Source: Actinomyces trachealis (GTDB lineage Bacteria > Actinomycetota > Actinomycetes > Actinomycetales > Actinomycetaceae). From it: 64,000 bases of DNA. The first letter of the stretch is position 1, and the number at the start of each line of letters is the position of its first letter. Positions 7,246 through 16,341 of the stretch are shown piece by piece. Below the pieces are notes generated by a model. It ran no database searches and was not told the DNA's origin. It was given only the letters and a program-made list of their open reading frames with translations. A program made the translations under genes and the position numbers. The DNA is taken from NCBI RefSeq assembly GCF_015711475.1, contig NZ_CP065027.1, forward strand, positions 1,178,001 through 1,242,000, read 5' to 3'.

Positions 7246-8994
7246 GTGAGCCCTGAGGCACTGCCTACTGCGACCCTGGCGGCGGATCGTGTAGTGGTCT
7301 TGCGCGACCTGTTGGCCTCCACCAAGCTGTTCTACAGCCTGCCTGGAGCCACCAAGGCTAAAGCTAGCGCCAAGGCGGTGGCGGACCAGCTCACGGACTA
7401 CGTCCTGCCGCGCCTAGCTAGCCTGGACGCACCATTGTTAGCGGTGGTTGGCGGTTCCACCGGCGCCGGTAAGTCCACTCTGGTCTCCTCTTTGGTGCGT
7501 TCCCACGTGGCCGTCTCCTCCGCGATCCGCCCCACCACCCGCCGTCCGCTCCTGCTGCACGCACCAGCAGACGCCTCCTGGTTTGACGCCGACCGGGTGT
7601 TAGGGTCCCTGGCCCGCGTGCGTGTCCCCGAGGGCGCCCCACCGACCCCGGCCGGTGAGGTCACGCCCCGGGAAGTGGAGCTGCGCGCCTGCTCCAACCT
7701 GTCCGCTGGACTGGCTCTCCTGGACGCCCCCGACGTCGACTCCGTGGTGGAGGAGAACCGGGCTTTGGCTGGCACGCTCCTGGCTAGCGCGGACCTGTGG
7801 GTCTTTGTGACTACCGCCGCCCGCTATGCCGACGCTGTCCCTTGGGACCACCTGCGCGAGGCCGCCAGCCGCGACATCCTGGTGGCGGTGGTCCTAGACC
7901 GCGTGCCGCCGGGGGCGGGGCAGGCAGTGGAGGCTGACCTCCGCAAGCGCCTCACTGCCGCAGGCATGGCAGAGGCCCCCGTCTTCCAGGTTGCCGAGAG
8001 CCAGCTCGACGAACAGGGCTTCTTGCCGGACTATTTGGTTTCCCCATTGCGCACCTGGCTGGCCCAGCTGGCCGCCGATACCGCCGCCCGCCACGCCGTC
8101 GCCCGGCGTACCGCGCAAGGCGCCTTGGCTGCTGCGCTCACCCGCTCCTGGGAAGTGGCCACCGAGGTCGCCGAGCAGACCAAGACCGCTGAGCACCTAA
8201 CCAGCCTGGCCGTCGAGAACCACACCGAGGCGGGGCGCCGTCTAGAAGCCGCCACAGCAGACGGCGCCATGCTGCGTGGTGAGGTGCTTTCCCGCTGGCA
8301 GGAGTACGTCGGTACCGGTGAGCTCCTGCGGGCGCTGGAGAGCCGTGTTGGCTGGCTGCGTGACCGGCTGAGCAACGCCCTGCGTAGTAGGCCTGCGCCT
8401 TCGGAGGCCGTGACCACCGCGATCGAGGACCAGCTTGCGGCTTTGGTGGTGGCGGAGTGCCAACGGGCTGCTCTGGAAACTGAGCGGGTCTGGCGGCGGG
8501 AGGCAACCGCCCCCTATGCCCTGACCGTGGCACTGTCTCAGTTACCAACCGCTGAGGCACAGATTGAACAGGCCGGAGACCTGGTGCGCGAGTGGCAAGG
8601 AGATGTGCTGGCTCTCGTGCGCTCTGAGGGATCTGACCGCCGCCTAACGGCCCGCATCTTGTCCTATGGAGTCAATGGCATCGGTGTGGCCCTGATGGTG
8701 CTGGTTTTCGCCCACACCGGTGGGCTCACTGGCGGTGAAGTTGGCATCGCTGGTGGCACCGCAGTGCTCGCGCAGAAGGTCCTGGAGGCGGTCTTTGGTG
8801 ACCAGGCCATGCGCGCGCTCGCGCAGCGCGCCCGCCAAGATCTCCATGACCGCTGGACCGTCCTGCTGGACCAGCAGCTCCAAGTCTTCACTGCTGCCCT
8901 GCCTGAGGTTGTGCCCAGCAGCCAGCAGCTTTCAGAGGCCCTCAATGCTGCAGCTATCGGCCTGCAGGCTCTCAGCCAGGAGGTACGCGCATGA
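7246..8994 (+). CDS. Dynamin-like/P-loop GTPase, first of a pair
   Basis: A 582-residue GTPase-domain protein. The Walker A/G1 motif GGSTGAGKST is at 69-78, a G3-like LLDAPDVDSV at about 159-167, and a putative switch threonine in RPTTRR. A clear NKxD (G4) is not seen; VVLDRVP may stand in. A long helical region follows, with a hydrophobic segment (about 470-520, Gly/Val-rich) that could be a membrane paddle or hairpin, and then a helical tail. This matches actinobacterial dynamin-family or GTPase-domain proteins encoded in adjacent pairs. GTG start with a GGAG site about 5 bases upstream. It overlaps the next gene by 4 bases, so the two are probably co-translated. Membrane remodelling is inferred from the family, not shown here. 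Confidence 0.85.
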   Translation: MSPEALPTATLAADRVVVLRDLLASTKLFYSLPGATKAKASAKAVADQLTDYVLPRLASLDAPLLAVVGGSTGAGKSTLVSSLVRSHVAVSSAIRPTTRRPLLLHAPADASWFDADRVLGSLARVRVPEGAPPTPAGEVTPREVELRACSNLSAGLALLDAPDVDSVVEENRALAGTLLASADLWVFVTTAARYADAVPWDHLREAASRDILVAVVLDRVPPGAGQAVEADLRKRLTAAGMAEAPVFQVAESQLDEQGFLPDYLVSPLRTWLAQLAADTAARHAVARRTAQGALAAALTRSWEVATEVAEQTKTAEHLTSLAVENHTEAGRRLEAATADGAMLRGEVLSRWQEYVGTGELLRALESRVGWLRDRLSNALRSRPAPSEAVTTAIEDQLAALVVAECQRAALETERVWRREATAPYALTVALSQLPTAEAQIEQAGDLVREWQGDVLALVRSEGSDRRLTARILSYGVNGIGVALMVLVFAHTGGLTGGEVGIAGGTAVLAQKVLEAVFGDQAMRALAQRARQDLHDRWTVLLDQQLQVFTAALPEVVPSSQQLSEALNAAAIGLQALSQEVRA

Positions 8995-10709
8995 ACAGGC
9001 TGCCCTTGGGAATTCGCCTGGGTCACACCGACGTTGCCTCTCCCGAGGCTGGGGGACTGGATCACGCCTTATGGCAGCTCTCCCGCGTCACCGAGCTGGG
9101 GGAAGGATTGTTGGAGGAGCTACACCTACAGGCTGGCAGGCAGCTCAATGAGCGGGCTGGGCAGCGCCGTCGCCTGGCACCCAGTGTGACCGTAGGCGCC
9201 CTGCTGGGGGCCACCGGGTCGGGTAAGTCGTCACTCCTCAACGCACTGCTAGGACAGGAGGTGGCGCGCGCGGCCGTCACCCGGCCAACCACTACTAAAC
9301 CCTTGGCCGCAGTGCCCGCAGCCACTGCCCCCCAGGCCGATGAGGTGGCCGCCCTGCTCGACTGGTTGGGCGTGGACGAGCGGGCCGAGGTCACCACGGC
9401 ACCCGGTGCTGCCGCACTGGGTGCAGGCACGGTGCTACTGGATCTGCCCGACATTGACTCTGACGCCCGGGAGCACCGCGTCATCGCCGAGCGTGTAGCC
9501 CAGCTGGTCGACGTGCTGGTATGGGTGCTGGACCCAGAGAAGTACGCCGATGCCTTGGTGCACCGCGACTTCCTCTCCCAACTGCGTGAGCACGTCCGCG
9601 TCACCGTGGTGGTCCTCAACCAGGTGGACCGCCTAGCCCTTGGGGACCGTGAAGCTGTGCTGGCGGACCTTGGACGGCTCCTGGAAAGTGAGGGCCTGGG
9701 TACCTCACCACTGCTAACAGTCAGCGCCCGCACCGGTGAGGGACTGGAGGCCTTGCGCGCACAGATCGCCCAGGTTGCACAAGCCCGCATCGCCCGCGAC
9801 GAACGCCTTGCCGCCGACGTGCGGCACTGGGCGGGAGAACTGAGCCGCGCACTTGGGCTCAAAGTCGCTACCGGCAGCGCTAAAGCCCAGGAGAGTGACG
9901 CAGCCGACAAGCGCTGGGACGTGCTGCGCCAGGCCGCCCGTGCCGCGGCTTCCGTTGAGATGGTCAGCAAGGCTGCGGCTGGTTCGTACCGGCGCAGTGC
10001 ACAGGTACGGGTGGGCTGGATTCCGCTGCGCTGGACGGCCCGGCTCCGCAAGGATCCGCTGCGCGCCCTGCACCTGCTCAAGGTCCAGCCCAAGCACCCC
10101 GGCAATGGGGAGGCTAGTAAGGACGCCGCCGTCGTCGGCCGCTCCTCACTGCCGACCCCCTCAGCTGTGGCTACTGGGACCCTGCGCACCAGCGCTCACA
10201 ACTGTGCCGCCGCAGCAGTGGCGCCTTTGCCGGACAGCTGGTCCGCAGAGGCATTGGCCCGCTCGGACGAGCGTGCGCTAAAGCTGTCTGATGCGCTTGA
10301 CCGCGCCGTGGTGCGCACAGACTTGGAAACCGGTAGGCGTCCGGGCTGGTGGAAGGTGGCCAACACCTTCCAGTGGCTGGCCCTGCTGGTTGCCCTGGCT
10401 GGTGGGGGCTGGCTAGTCGGGCTACACCTGGCACGCAGCTACCTGCTGGTGGACGTCGCGCCACCAATGCTGGGCAGGGTTCCGTACCCCACGATCCTGC
10501 TGGGTGCTGGTCTTCTGCTCGGGTGCTTGTTCGCTGTGCTCGGCACCTTGTCGGCGCAGTTGGGGGCCCGTCGGACTGCGGCGAGGGTCCGTAAGCACCT
10601 CGAAGAACTTGTCGACGACGTCGTGCAGGAGATAGTCATCAAACCGCTGTATGAGGAGTTGCGATCCTGGGACGAGCTGACCGCCACCATCCTGGAACTG
10701 CGTGTCTGA
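8991..10709 (+). CDS. Membrane-anchored GTPase, second of the pair
   Basis: A 572-residue protein starting in an ATGA overlap with the preceding GTPase. G1 is GATGSGKSS at 73-81, G3 LLDLPDIDSD at 149-158 and G4 NQVD at 210-213, giving a full GTPase set of the YfjP/EngA-like type. An Ala/Arg-rich middle follows. Two predicted membrane segments lie near 460-482 and 497-522, with a short cytoplasmic tail. The first gene lacks a clear G4 and the second has it, so the pair may form an asymmetric dimer, as two-gene bacterial dynamins do; that is inference. A strong terminator follows the gene. Confidence 0.86.
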   Translation: MNRLPLGIRLGHTDVASPEAGGLDHALWQLSRVTELGEGLLEELHLQAGRQLNERAGQRRRLAPSVTVGALLGATGSGKSSLLNALLGQEVARAAVTRPTTTKPLAAVPAATAPQADEVAALLDWLGVDERAEVTTAPGAAALGAGTVLLDLPDIDSDAREHRVIAERVAQLVDVLVWVLDPEKYADALVHRDFLSQLREHVRVTVVVLNQVDRLALGDREAVLADLGRLLESEGLGTSPLLTVSARTGEGLEALRAQIAQVAQARIARDERLAADVRHWAGELSRALGLKVATGSAKAQESDAADKRWDVLRQAARAAASVEMVSKAAAGSYRRSAQVRVGWIPLRWTARLRKDPLRALHLLKVQPKHPGNGEASKDAAVVGRSSLPTPSAVATGTLRTSAHNCAAAAVAPLPDSWSAEALARSDERALKLSDALDRAVVRTDLETGRRPGWWKVANTFQWLALLVALAGGGWLVGLHLARSYLLVDVAPPMLGRVPYPTILLGAGLLLGCLFAVLGTLSAQLGARRTAARVRKHLEELVDDVVQEIVIKPLYEELRSWDELTATILELRV

Positions 10710-10741
10710 GCCTTGGGATCTAGATAACGGCAACAGACGTG

Positions 10742-10773
10742 TGGAGGCCCCACCCTAATGGGTGGGGCCTCCA
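10742..10773. terminator. Bidirectional hairpin terminator
   Basis: Perfect 14-bp arms (tggaggccccaccc at 10742-10755 and its complement at 10760-10773) with loop taat. It lies between the end of the GTPase pair at 10709 and the end of the minus-strand helicase gene at 10809. One of the strongest hairpins in the window. Confidence 0.9.
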
Positions 10774-10808
10774 ACGATTTAAGCCCGGTTCAGATGCCCG
10801 GGGCTAGC

Positions 10809-13229
10809 TCACCAACGGTCGCTGCGGCCCTGGCGGGGGCCAGCGGACCTCCCGACGCCTTTGCCACCTCGTCCGCTATAACGGTTCCCGCGGAAGCCGC
10901 CGCGCTCACCGCGTTCACCGCGCTGATCACGGTCCTCCCAACGCCGCTCACCGCCGCGCTCACCCCGGCTACCACCGAAGCCCCGACCACCGTCACGGTT
11001 ACCACGGAAACCACCACGGTCATGGCTGAAACCGCCGCGCTCACCGCGATCCTCCCAACGCCGCTCACCGCGGTTGCTACCAAAGCCTCCTTTGCCACGT
11101 GGACGCCCAGAACGTTCACCGGCGAAGTCAGAGGGCGCGTTGCCGTCATTGTCCCCGCCGTGGCCCGGGCCCTGGTCCACACGGATACGCAACTCACGGC
11201 CGCCGAAGGTCGCGTGCTTGAGCGTCTCCAGCTGCTGCTCACTTAAGGGAGTGTGCACCTCCACTAGGGAGAAGGACTGCAGGATGTCGATGCGACCAAT
11301 GTCTGAACCAGAGATACCAGCCTCGTTGGCCAACGCGCCCACGATCGCACCAGGTAGGACGCGGTCACGGTGCCCAACCTCCAGGCGGTAGGTGGTACCG
11401 CTGCCGTCCTCGTGACGGCGTCCGCCACGCGCCGCGCCCGGCTTACCCTCGGGACGCTCACGCCGCTCCCGGCCACCCTCAAAGGATGCGGAGACGAAGG
11501 TGCCCTCAGCGTCCACGTTCTCCTCGCGCCGCACCCGCTGTCGCGGCGCGCCCTTGCGTTCCTCACGGGTACGTGGTCCCTCGTCGCCCACGGCCAGGGC
11601 CAACAGGGTGGCGGCAATCTCGCGGACCTCCACCTCTAGCTCCTCAGCCTTGCCGGATACCAGCTCGGAATACATCTCCAGGCGGCCCCTCTCCAGGCGC
11701 GCGGTTACGCGCTCCAACAGTTTGCGGGCGCGGTGTGCGGAGACATCAGCGGGGGAGGGCAGCGTGATTTCCTCCAGGCGGGTGCCAGTAAGACGCTCGA
11801 TCTGGCGGAGCTTGCCCTTCTCCTTAGGGGTCAGGAAGGTAACGGCCTCACCATGGCGGCCCGCGCGGCCCGTGCGGCCGATGCGGTGCACATAAGCCTC
11901 GGCCTCACGCGGCACGTCAAAGTTGACCACCAGACCGATGCGGTCAACATCAAGGCCACGGGCAGCAACGTCAGTGGCCACCAGCACGTCGAGCGTGCCC
12001 TCACGCAGCCGCTCCACGAGCCGTTCACGCTCGCGCTGCGGCACGTCGCCGGAGATTGCAGCGGCCTGGATGCTGCGCCCAGCCAGCTCTATCGCCACGT
12101 CCTCGGCGGTGGACTTGGTGCGCACAAAGACGATCGCGGCCTGGGCCTCCGTCACGGCCAGCACTCGGGCCACGGCCCCGATCTTGTGGCGGAAGGGCAC
12201 CACGGCGTAGGTCTGGTGCACGGTGTCCACCGTTGAGGCTTGGCGGGAGACCTCTACGTGCACCGGTTCTGTCATGTGCTGGCGGGCCACCGCCTGGATA
12301 GCCGGGGGCATGGTGGCGGAGAAGAGAGCTGTACGGCGCTCACCAGGAATGTCGGAGGCGATGGTCTCCACGTCCTCCGCGAAACCCATGCGCAGCATCT
12401 CATCGGCCTCGTCCAGGACGAAGAATGAGACCTCCCTAAGGTCCAACGCGCCCTTCTCGATCAGGTCGATCACGCGGCCCGGCGTGCCCACAACCACCTG
12501 AGCGCCAGCCTTAAGCGCACCGATCTGTGGGCCGTAGGGGGCGCCACCGTAGACGGCCACCACGTCTAGGCCGCGAGAGCGGTGCGCCATGTCTGCAATG
12601 GCCTCTGCGCTTTGCAGCGCCAGCTCGCGGGTGGGGGCGAGCACGAGCGCCTGTACGGCGCCGTTGTGGGCATCCACGGCGTCCAGCAGTGGCAGACCAA
12701 AGGCGGCGGTCTTGCCAGTTCCTGTCTGCGCTACGCCGACGACGTCGCGGCCTGAGAGCAACACGGGGATGGCTTCGCGCTGAATGGGGGTGGGGGTCAC
12801 GAAGCCCATGTCAGTGACGGCACGCAGCAGGTCGGCGGGCAGGCCCAGGTCGGAGAAGGTGACCTCCTCTGCGGGTTTGCTGGAGTTAGTCGGCTCCGGC
12901 TCCTCATCGTCTTCGCCGTCGTCCAGGAAGGTGGCATGGCCATCTACCTGGTCCTCGTCAGTGTCGTCGTCGGCCTCGTCCCCAGAAGCGTCCCCTGACT
13001 CGTCCTCGGGGTCAAGCTCGGGGGCATAGGTCTCGACGTCGTCGGCCTCGTCCTCATGGTCCAGGTCGGCGGGGTCCTCTGGGCTGTCAGCGGAGGCAGG
13101 GCTGTCGAAGTCCTCAGGAGAGGTAGAGGCGACCTCTGCGTTAAATAGGTCGTTCAGGCTCAGGGGAGCAGTTTCGGATGCGGCGCTGACGCGCCCCGCC
13201 TGCTCGGTGCCGTTGGCGGAGTTAGACAT
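10809..13229 (-). CDS. DEAD-box ATP-dependent RNA helicase (DeaD/CsdA type)
   Basis: Unwinds structured RNA, probably in ribosome assembly or mRNA decay. I start at the ATG at 13229 (806 residues) because the conserved N-terminus MSNSANG begins there; the frame is open 43 codons further upstream. Residues 40-118 are very acidic. The Q motif starts near 123, AQTGTGKT is at 167-174, PTREL at 199-203, DEAD at 273-276, SAT at 304-306 and HRIGRTGR at 448-455. A DbpA-like RNA-binding domain lies at about 611-687. The last 100 residues are an RGG-type Arg/Gly tail in which GERRWEDR occurs twice. The first and last regions are low-complexity additions to a standard core. The gene stands alone and converges on the GTPase operon. 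Confidence 0.95.
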   Translation of the reverse strand: MSNSANGTEQAGRVSAASETAPLSLNDLFNAEVASTSPEDFDSPASADSPEDPADLDHEDEADDVETYAPELDPEDESGDASGDEADDDTDEDQVDGHATFLDDGEDDEEPEPTNSSKPAEEVTFSDLGLPADLLRAVTDMGFVTPTPIQREAIPVLLSGRDVVGVAQTGTGKTAAFGLPLLDAVDAHNGAVQALVLAPTRELALQSAEAIADMAHRSRGLDVVAVYGGAPYGPQIGALKAGAQVVVGTPGRVIDLIEKGALDLREVSFFVLDEADEMLRMGFAEDVETIASDIPGERRTALFSATMPPAIQAVARQHMTEPVHVEVSRQASTVDTVHQTYAVVPFRHKIGAVARVLAVTEAQAAIVFVRTKSTAEDVAIELAGRSIQAAAISGDVPQRERERLVERLREGTLDVLVATDVAARGLDVDRIGLVVNFDVPREAEAYVHRIGRTGRAGRHGEAVTFLTPKEKGKLRQIERLTGTRLEEITLPSPADVSAHRARKLLERVTARLERGRLEMYSELVSGKAEELEVEVREIAATLLALAVGDEGPRTREERKGAPRQRVRREENVDAEGTFVSASFEGGRERRERPEGKPGAARGGRRHEDGSGTTYRLEVGHRDRVLPGAIVGALANEAGISGSDIGRIDILQSFSLVEVHTPLSEQQLETLKHATFGGRELRIRVDQGPGHGGDNDGNAPSDFAGERSGRPRGKGGFGSNRGERRWEDRGERGGFSHDRGGFRGNRDGGRGFGGSRGERGGERRWEDRDQRGERGERGGFRGNRYSGRGGKGVGRSAGPRQGRSDRW

Positions 13230-13628
13230 ATTCAGGTTTTCCCGTTCTGGCCCCAGCAGTCTACTGGGACTCTTGCGGAGTGTGGGGGAGGACAGCTTGC
13301 CCTCCGCTCTTGCCGCACCGGACCCACCACACTCGCCCCAGCCCAGTTGTAGGCACAATCAAGGGGGCTATACGCACAGACTCACGGGTGACCGGCCACC
13401 GGAGGTGACCAGACCCCGAACGGGTTCCTAGGACGCGGTTCGCTCCTGCCCTGAGCCTACGGGAGCTACAAGCCGCGAAATTCAACGACGCAAGGGATCA
13501 CAGGTGACATGGGTCTCTCAGCTCATGGAGTATGCGGGCGCGAGCCAGGCCTCATGCGGCTAGTGCCGATACTATGGGCGCTAAAGCAGCCCCTGCGGGC
13601 TGGGCGATCCAAACGAAAGGTGGAACCA
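13230..13628. promoter_or_regulatory. 399-base divergent intergenic region
   Basis: Separates the helicase start (minus) from the first YbjN gene (plus). I see no convincing gene in it. On the plus strand a TACTAT at 13570-13575 is a good -10 box; no clear -35 precedes it. A hairpin (cagccc 13587-13592, gggctg 13597-13602) falls in the predicted 5' leader. The ribosome-binding site AAAGGTGGA is at 13616-13624, just before the YbjN start at 13629. Confidence 0.4.
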
Positions 13629-14102
13629 ATGGGTGTGCCCCCAACTTCCCAGGATCCGGCTGCGACCACGGGGGCAGGGGGGTCAGCGGTGCCCACACCG
13701 CTGACGGTGGAGCGCATCGCGGCCTTGTTCAAGGAACGTGACTACGTCTTCTTCATTGACTCTGACGGTGACCTGGGCGGAACCTGGGAGGATGCCACCT
13801 TCTACTTCTTGCTACACGGAGAGAACAAGGAGGTCCTGCACGTTCGAGCGCAGTACCCCGGTACGGTTGACGTTGCCTATCTGGAAAAGGTCCGTGAGGT
13901 CATGGAGGCCTCGCACCGCAGTCGGCCCTGGCCCAAAGCCTTCTACCGCATTGATGACGACGGCGACATCCGTGTGTACGCCGCCCACACGGTGGACTAT
14001 GAGCACGGCGTGACTGACGCTCAGATCCTGCAGCACGTTGACTGCGCGATCGGTTCCATCTTGCACCTGTTTGCGTCCCTGAACGAGGCCCTGGGCCGTT
14101 GA
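13629..14102 (+). CDS. YbjN domain-containing protein, copy 1
   Basis: A 157-residue cytoplasmic protein. The start at 13629 is chosen because it follows an AAAGGTGGA site and the conserved region comes soon after; the frame is open 40 codons upstream. The pattern ERIAALFKERDYVFFIDSDGD, then GGTWEDATFYFLL, a middle KVREVMEASHR and a late LQHVDCAIGSILHLFASLNEA is that of YbjN (type III secretion chaperone-like fold) proteins of actinobacteria. Their molecular role is unknown. The gene is 13 bases upstream of a paralogue with the same layout, so the two are probably co-transcribed. Confidence 0.85.
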   Translation: MGVPPTSQDPAATTGAGGSAVPTPLTVERIAALFKERDYVFFIDSDGDLGGTWEDATFYFLLHGENKEVLHVRAQYPGTVDVAYLEKVREVMEASHRSRPWPKAFYRIDDDGDIRVYAAHTVDYEHGVTDAQILQHVDCAIGSILHLFASLNEALGR

Positions 14103-14115
14103 AAGGAGCCTGACC

Positions 14116-14706
14116 ATGTCCTGGTTCTCTCGTCGTCGTAAGTCAGAGGAGCCCCAGCCCAGCGCTTGCGGAAGCTTTTCTGCGGCATCTGTCACGAAGC
14201 CTGATGTTCCCGTCGCGTCCGCGCATGCGTCGGCAGTCGCACCTCCTGCCCCCACAGGTGTGTCAGTAACGCCACTGAGCAAAGAGCGCTTGGCTCGGCT
14301 TATTGAGTCACGTGGCTGGAAGTGCCAGGTCGATGACGACGGCGACCTGACCGGCCGTTGGGATGACGACCTCATCAGCTTCATGCTGCGCGGTGAGCAC
14401 GATGAGATGCTCAACGTCATGGGGCTCATGCTTGAGGATGTGCCCGTTGCCAAGCTGGATGAGGCACGCTTCGCTATCGATGAGTGGCACCGCGAGCACG
14501 TGTGGCCAGTGTGCTTCTGGCGGGAGAACGACGACGCCGGTCTCACCTTCACCATTGGGGCTGCCGTTGCCGTGGACTGGGAGCCTGGCGCCACCGACGA
14601 GCAACTGCTCCAGCACCTGCAGTGTGGCTTGGCCACCTGTGGCCAAGCCTTCGCGGACTTCCGTGACCGGCTAGCCCTTGAGCCCTATGAGGAACCCGGC
14701 GCCTGA
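14116..14706 (+). CDS. YbjN domain-containing protein, copy 2
   Basis: A 196-residue paralogue of the preceding gene. Its first 45 residues are a Ser/Ala/Pro-rich extension not present in copy 1. From about residue 53 it follows copy 1 closely in order: LSKERLARLIESRGW, DDDGDLTGRWDDDLI, a mid-protein PVAKLDEARFAIDEWH, and LLQHLQCGLATCGQAFADF. A perfect AAAGGAG site lies 8 bases before the ATG. The pair arose by tandem duplication and then diverged. Function unknown; a heterodimer is possible, since the fold usually dimerises. Confidence 0.85.
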   Translation: MSWFSRRRKSEEPQPSACGSFSAASVTKPDVPVASAHASAVAPPAPTGVSVTPLSKERLARLIESRGWKCQVDDDGDLTGRWDDDLISFMLRGEHDEMLNVMGLMLEDVPVAKLDEARFAIDEWHREHVWPVCFWRENDDAGLTFTIGAAVAVDWEPGATDEQLLQHLQCGLATCGQAFADFRDRLALEPYEEPGA

Positions 14707-14805
14707 CCTGGTTTCGCGCGCGCTTGCGGCGTCGGCTGGGTAGGTGAGTCGGCACTGGCTCGACATCAGTTTCGTCACAGGTATCGACTGGCGGGGTTTC
14801 ACCGC

Positions 14806-14811
14806 TACTAT
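14806..14811 (+). promoter_or_regulatory. Candidate -10 box for the secreted-protein genes
   Basis: TACTAT at 14806-14811, about 75 bases before the next start. Its surroundings (TACTATG, then AAAGCAG shortly after) repeat those of the candidate promoter at 13570, suggesting that both transcripts use the same kind of promoter. No convincing -35 is seen. Confidence 0.35.
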
Positions 14812-14887
14812 GTTCAAAAGCAGGTAGGTCTGTGCTGTCATTGCCTACCAGCTCCTTGGACAATCCCTCTATCGAAATGGTCGGACC

Positions 14888-16258
14888 ATGTCAGATGGGT
14901 TAAGCGCCGTGCCCCTGAAGCGCCGTGCCAGCAGGCGCGCGCGCGGTTGGCCCGGCAGCTTTGGGGCCGCCGTCCTGCTCGCTCTGGGAATGGCAGTTGG
15001 GGGATTTGGAGTCAGTGCGGTTGTCGCCCCCGGATTCGCATCTGTCTGTTCCAGCTCCTGGTCTGCCGAGCCCGTGGGGCAGCTGCGTAGCACTTCTGGC
15101 ACCGAGGTCTTCTCCACCGCGGATCGACTCGCTTTCAACGTCTCTAGGCTGTGCCCTCAGCAGCGGTCGCTCGCCTTGGACTCTATGACGGCCATGGCGT
15201 CCCTGCCGAAGACGGGATACTTCTGCTTCACCTGGGCCAGTTCAGTTCAGAGCTACACCACCGGTCTGCTGCGGCTCGTAAACCTGGCGCAGCTCAACCA
15301 GATCATCGCTGCTGAGACGCCAGAGAGTGAGACTCCGACTGTCCCAGTGTCTGACCCACAGGTCGGCGTCGCGGTTCCCGAGAACAGCACGCCGCCTGCT
15401 CCGATTGCCCCCGACACCGAGCCAGCGCCGCAGGCACCAAAGCCTCATCCGGCACCGGACGCGGACCCTGCACCTGCCCCAACGTCAGCACCTGCTGAGC
15501 CTCCAAACGAAGCGCCGAGGCATAACCCGAACCCCTCTTCCAATCTGATCGTCCAGATCATTCCCGGAGATAAGGCAGGCAAGTCATCAGCTGGCGTCAA
15601 CCCGGATGCGCCTGCTACCCCGGCACCGGCTGCGTCTGCTGCCAACCAGCCCGCTGCTGGTCAGTCACTGCAGTTCTCCTACGCTGATAGATCTGGGCTT
15701 CGCCCTGGGACGCAAGCGAGCGGAGCGGCCGCGTCTGACGCCCCCGCATCCTCGTCACCGAGTGCCGAGCCCGGTAGCAAGCCGACCACCCTGCCTACGG
15801 CGCCTGTCCCCTCCGGGGACCAGCTGACCAAGGACAATGCAGGTTCCGTCTCGGGTGGTCGTCAGGGCAATGAGGTGACCCTCTACCTGCCATCCGATGC
15901 TGTGAAGCCTAAGGAATGGGTCTCTGTGTTCACCTATCCGGGGGCGCAGGGAACTGATTGGCTGGAGGTTTCCAACGAACGCTCCGTCATCATCAACATC
16001 GCGAGCATGCAGACTGGCTCCTACAAGCTGGCCGTCGCCAACAGTGCGGGGACACTCATTGGTTGGGCACAGCTGGAGATCTCTGAGGAGAACCAGGCCC
16101 ATGATGAGAACGCGATCGCTCCAGTCGTCGGCACGGCAGAGTCAGACAGCGGCATGGACGGCGGAGACTGGCTGCTGCTTGGCGCGGCCGGAGTGCTGGT
16201 GGCGGGAGCTGCGGGATTCATCTTCTTGACCCGCCCTAGGACCATCAGCGGCATCTGA
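14888..16258 (+). CDS. Secreted, membrane-anchored Pro/Ala-rich protein of unknown function
   Basis: A 456-residue protein not matching a family I recognise. Residues 10-24 are very basic, followed by a membrane/signal segment at about 25-52. Residues 53-142 form a small domain with four cysteines (two near 54-90, two around GYFCF) that could form disulfides outside the cell. Residues 145-330 are a Pro/Ala/Ser-rich spacer. A beta-rich domain with EVTLYLPSDAVKPKEWVSVF and SVIINIASMQTGSYKLAV follows (about 332-402), resembling Ig-like surface-protein modules. A second membrane segment is at about 427-448, with a short basic tail. There is no LPXTG motif. The layout suggests a cell-envelope protein with an external stalk. 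Confidence 0.75.
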   Translation: MSDGLSAVPLKRRASRRARGWPGSFGAAVLLALGMAVGGFGVSAVVAPGFASVCSSSWSAEPVGQLRSTSGTEVFSTADRLAFNVSRLCPQQRSLALDSMTAMASLPKTGYFCFTWASSVQSYTTGLLRLVNLAQLNQIIAAETPESETPTVPVSDPQVGVAVPENSTPPAPIAPDTEPAPQAPKPHPAPDADPAPAPTSAPAEPPNEAPRHNPNPSSNLIVQIIPGDKAGKSSAGVNPDAPATPAPAASAANQPAAGQSLQFSYADRSGLRPGTQASGAAASDAPASSSPSAEPGSKPTTLPTAPVPSGDQLTKDNAGSVSGGRQGNEVTLYLPSDAVKPKEWVSVFTYPGAQGTDWLEVSNERSVIINIASMQTGSYKLAVANSAGTLIGWAQLEISEENQAHDENAIAPVVGTAESDSGMDGGDWLLLGAAGVLVAGAAGFIFLTRPRTISGI

Positions 16259-16341
16259 GGATATCCTCAACGATGCAACGTCGTCACTGCGGTGGGTGTG
16301 CACACCCTGCTTCTGGGCGGTACTGTGTCCGCCGGAGTGAC

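Noticed and set aside
11733..12236. Plus-strand His/Gly-rich open frame opposite the helicase
   Set aside because: Antisense to the helicase core, including its conserved motifs; no independent start signal.
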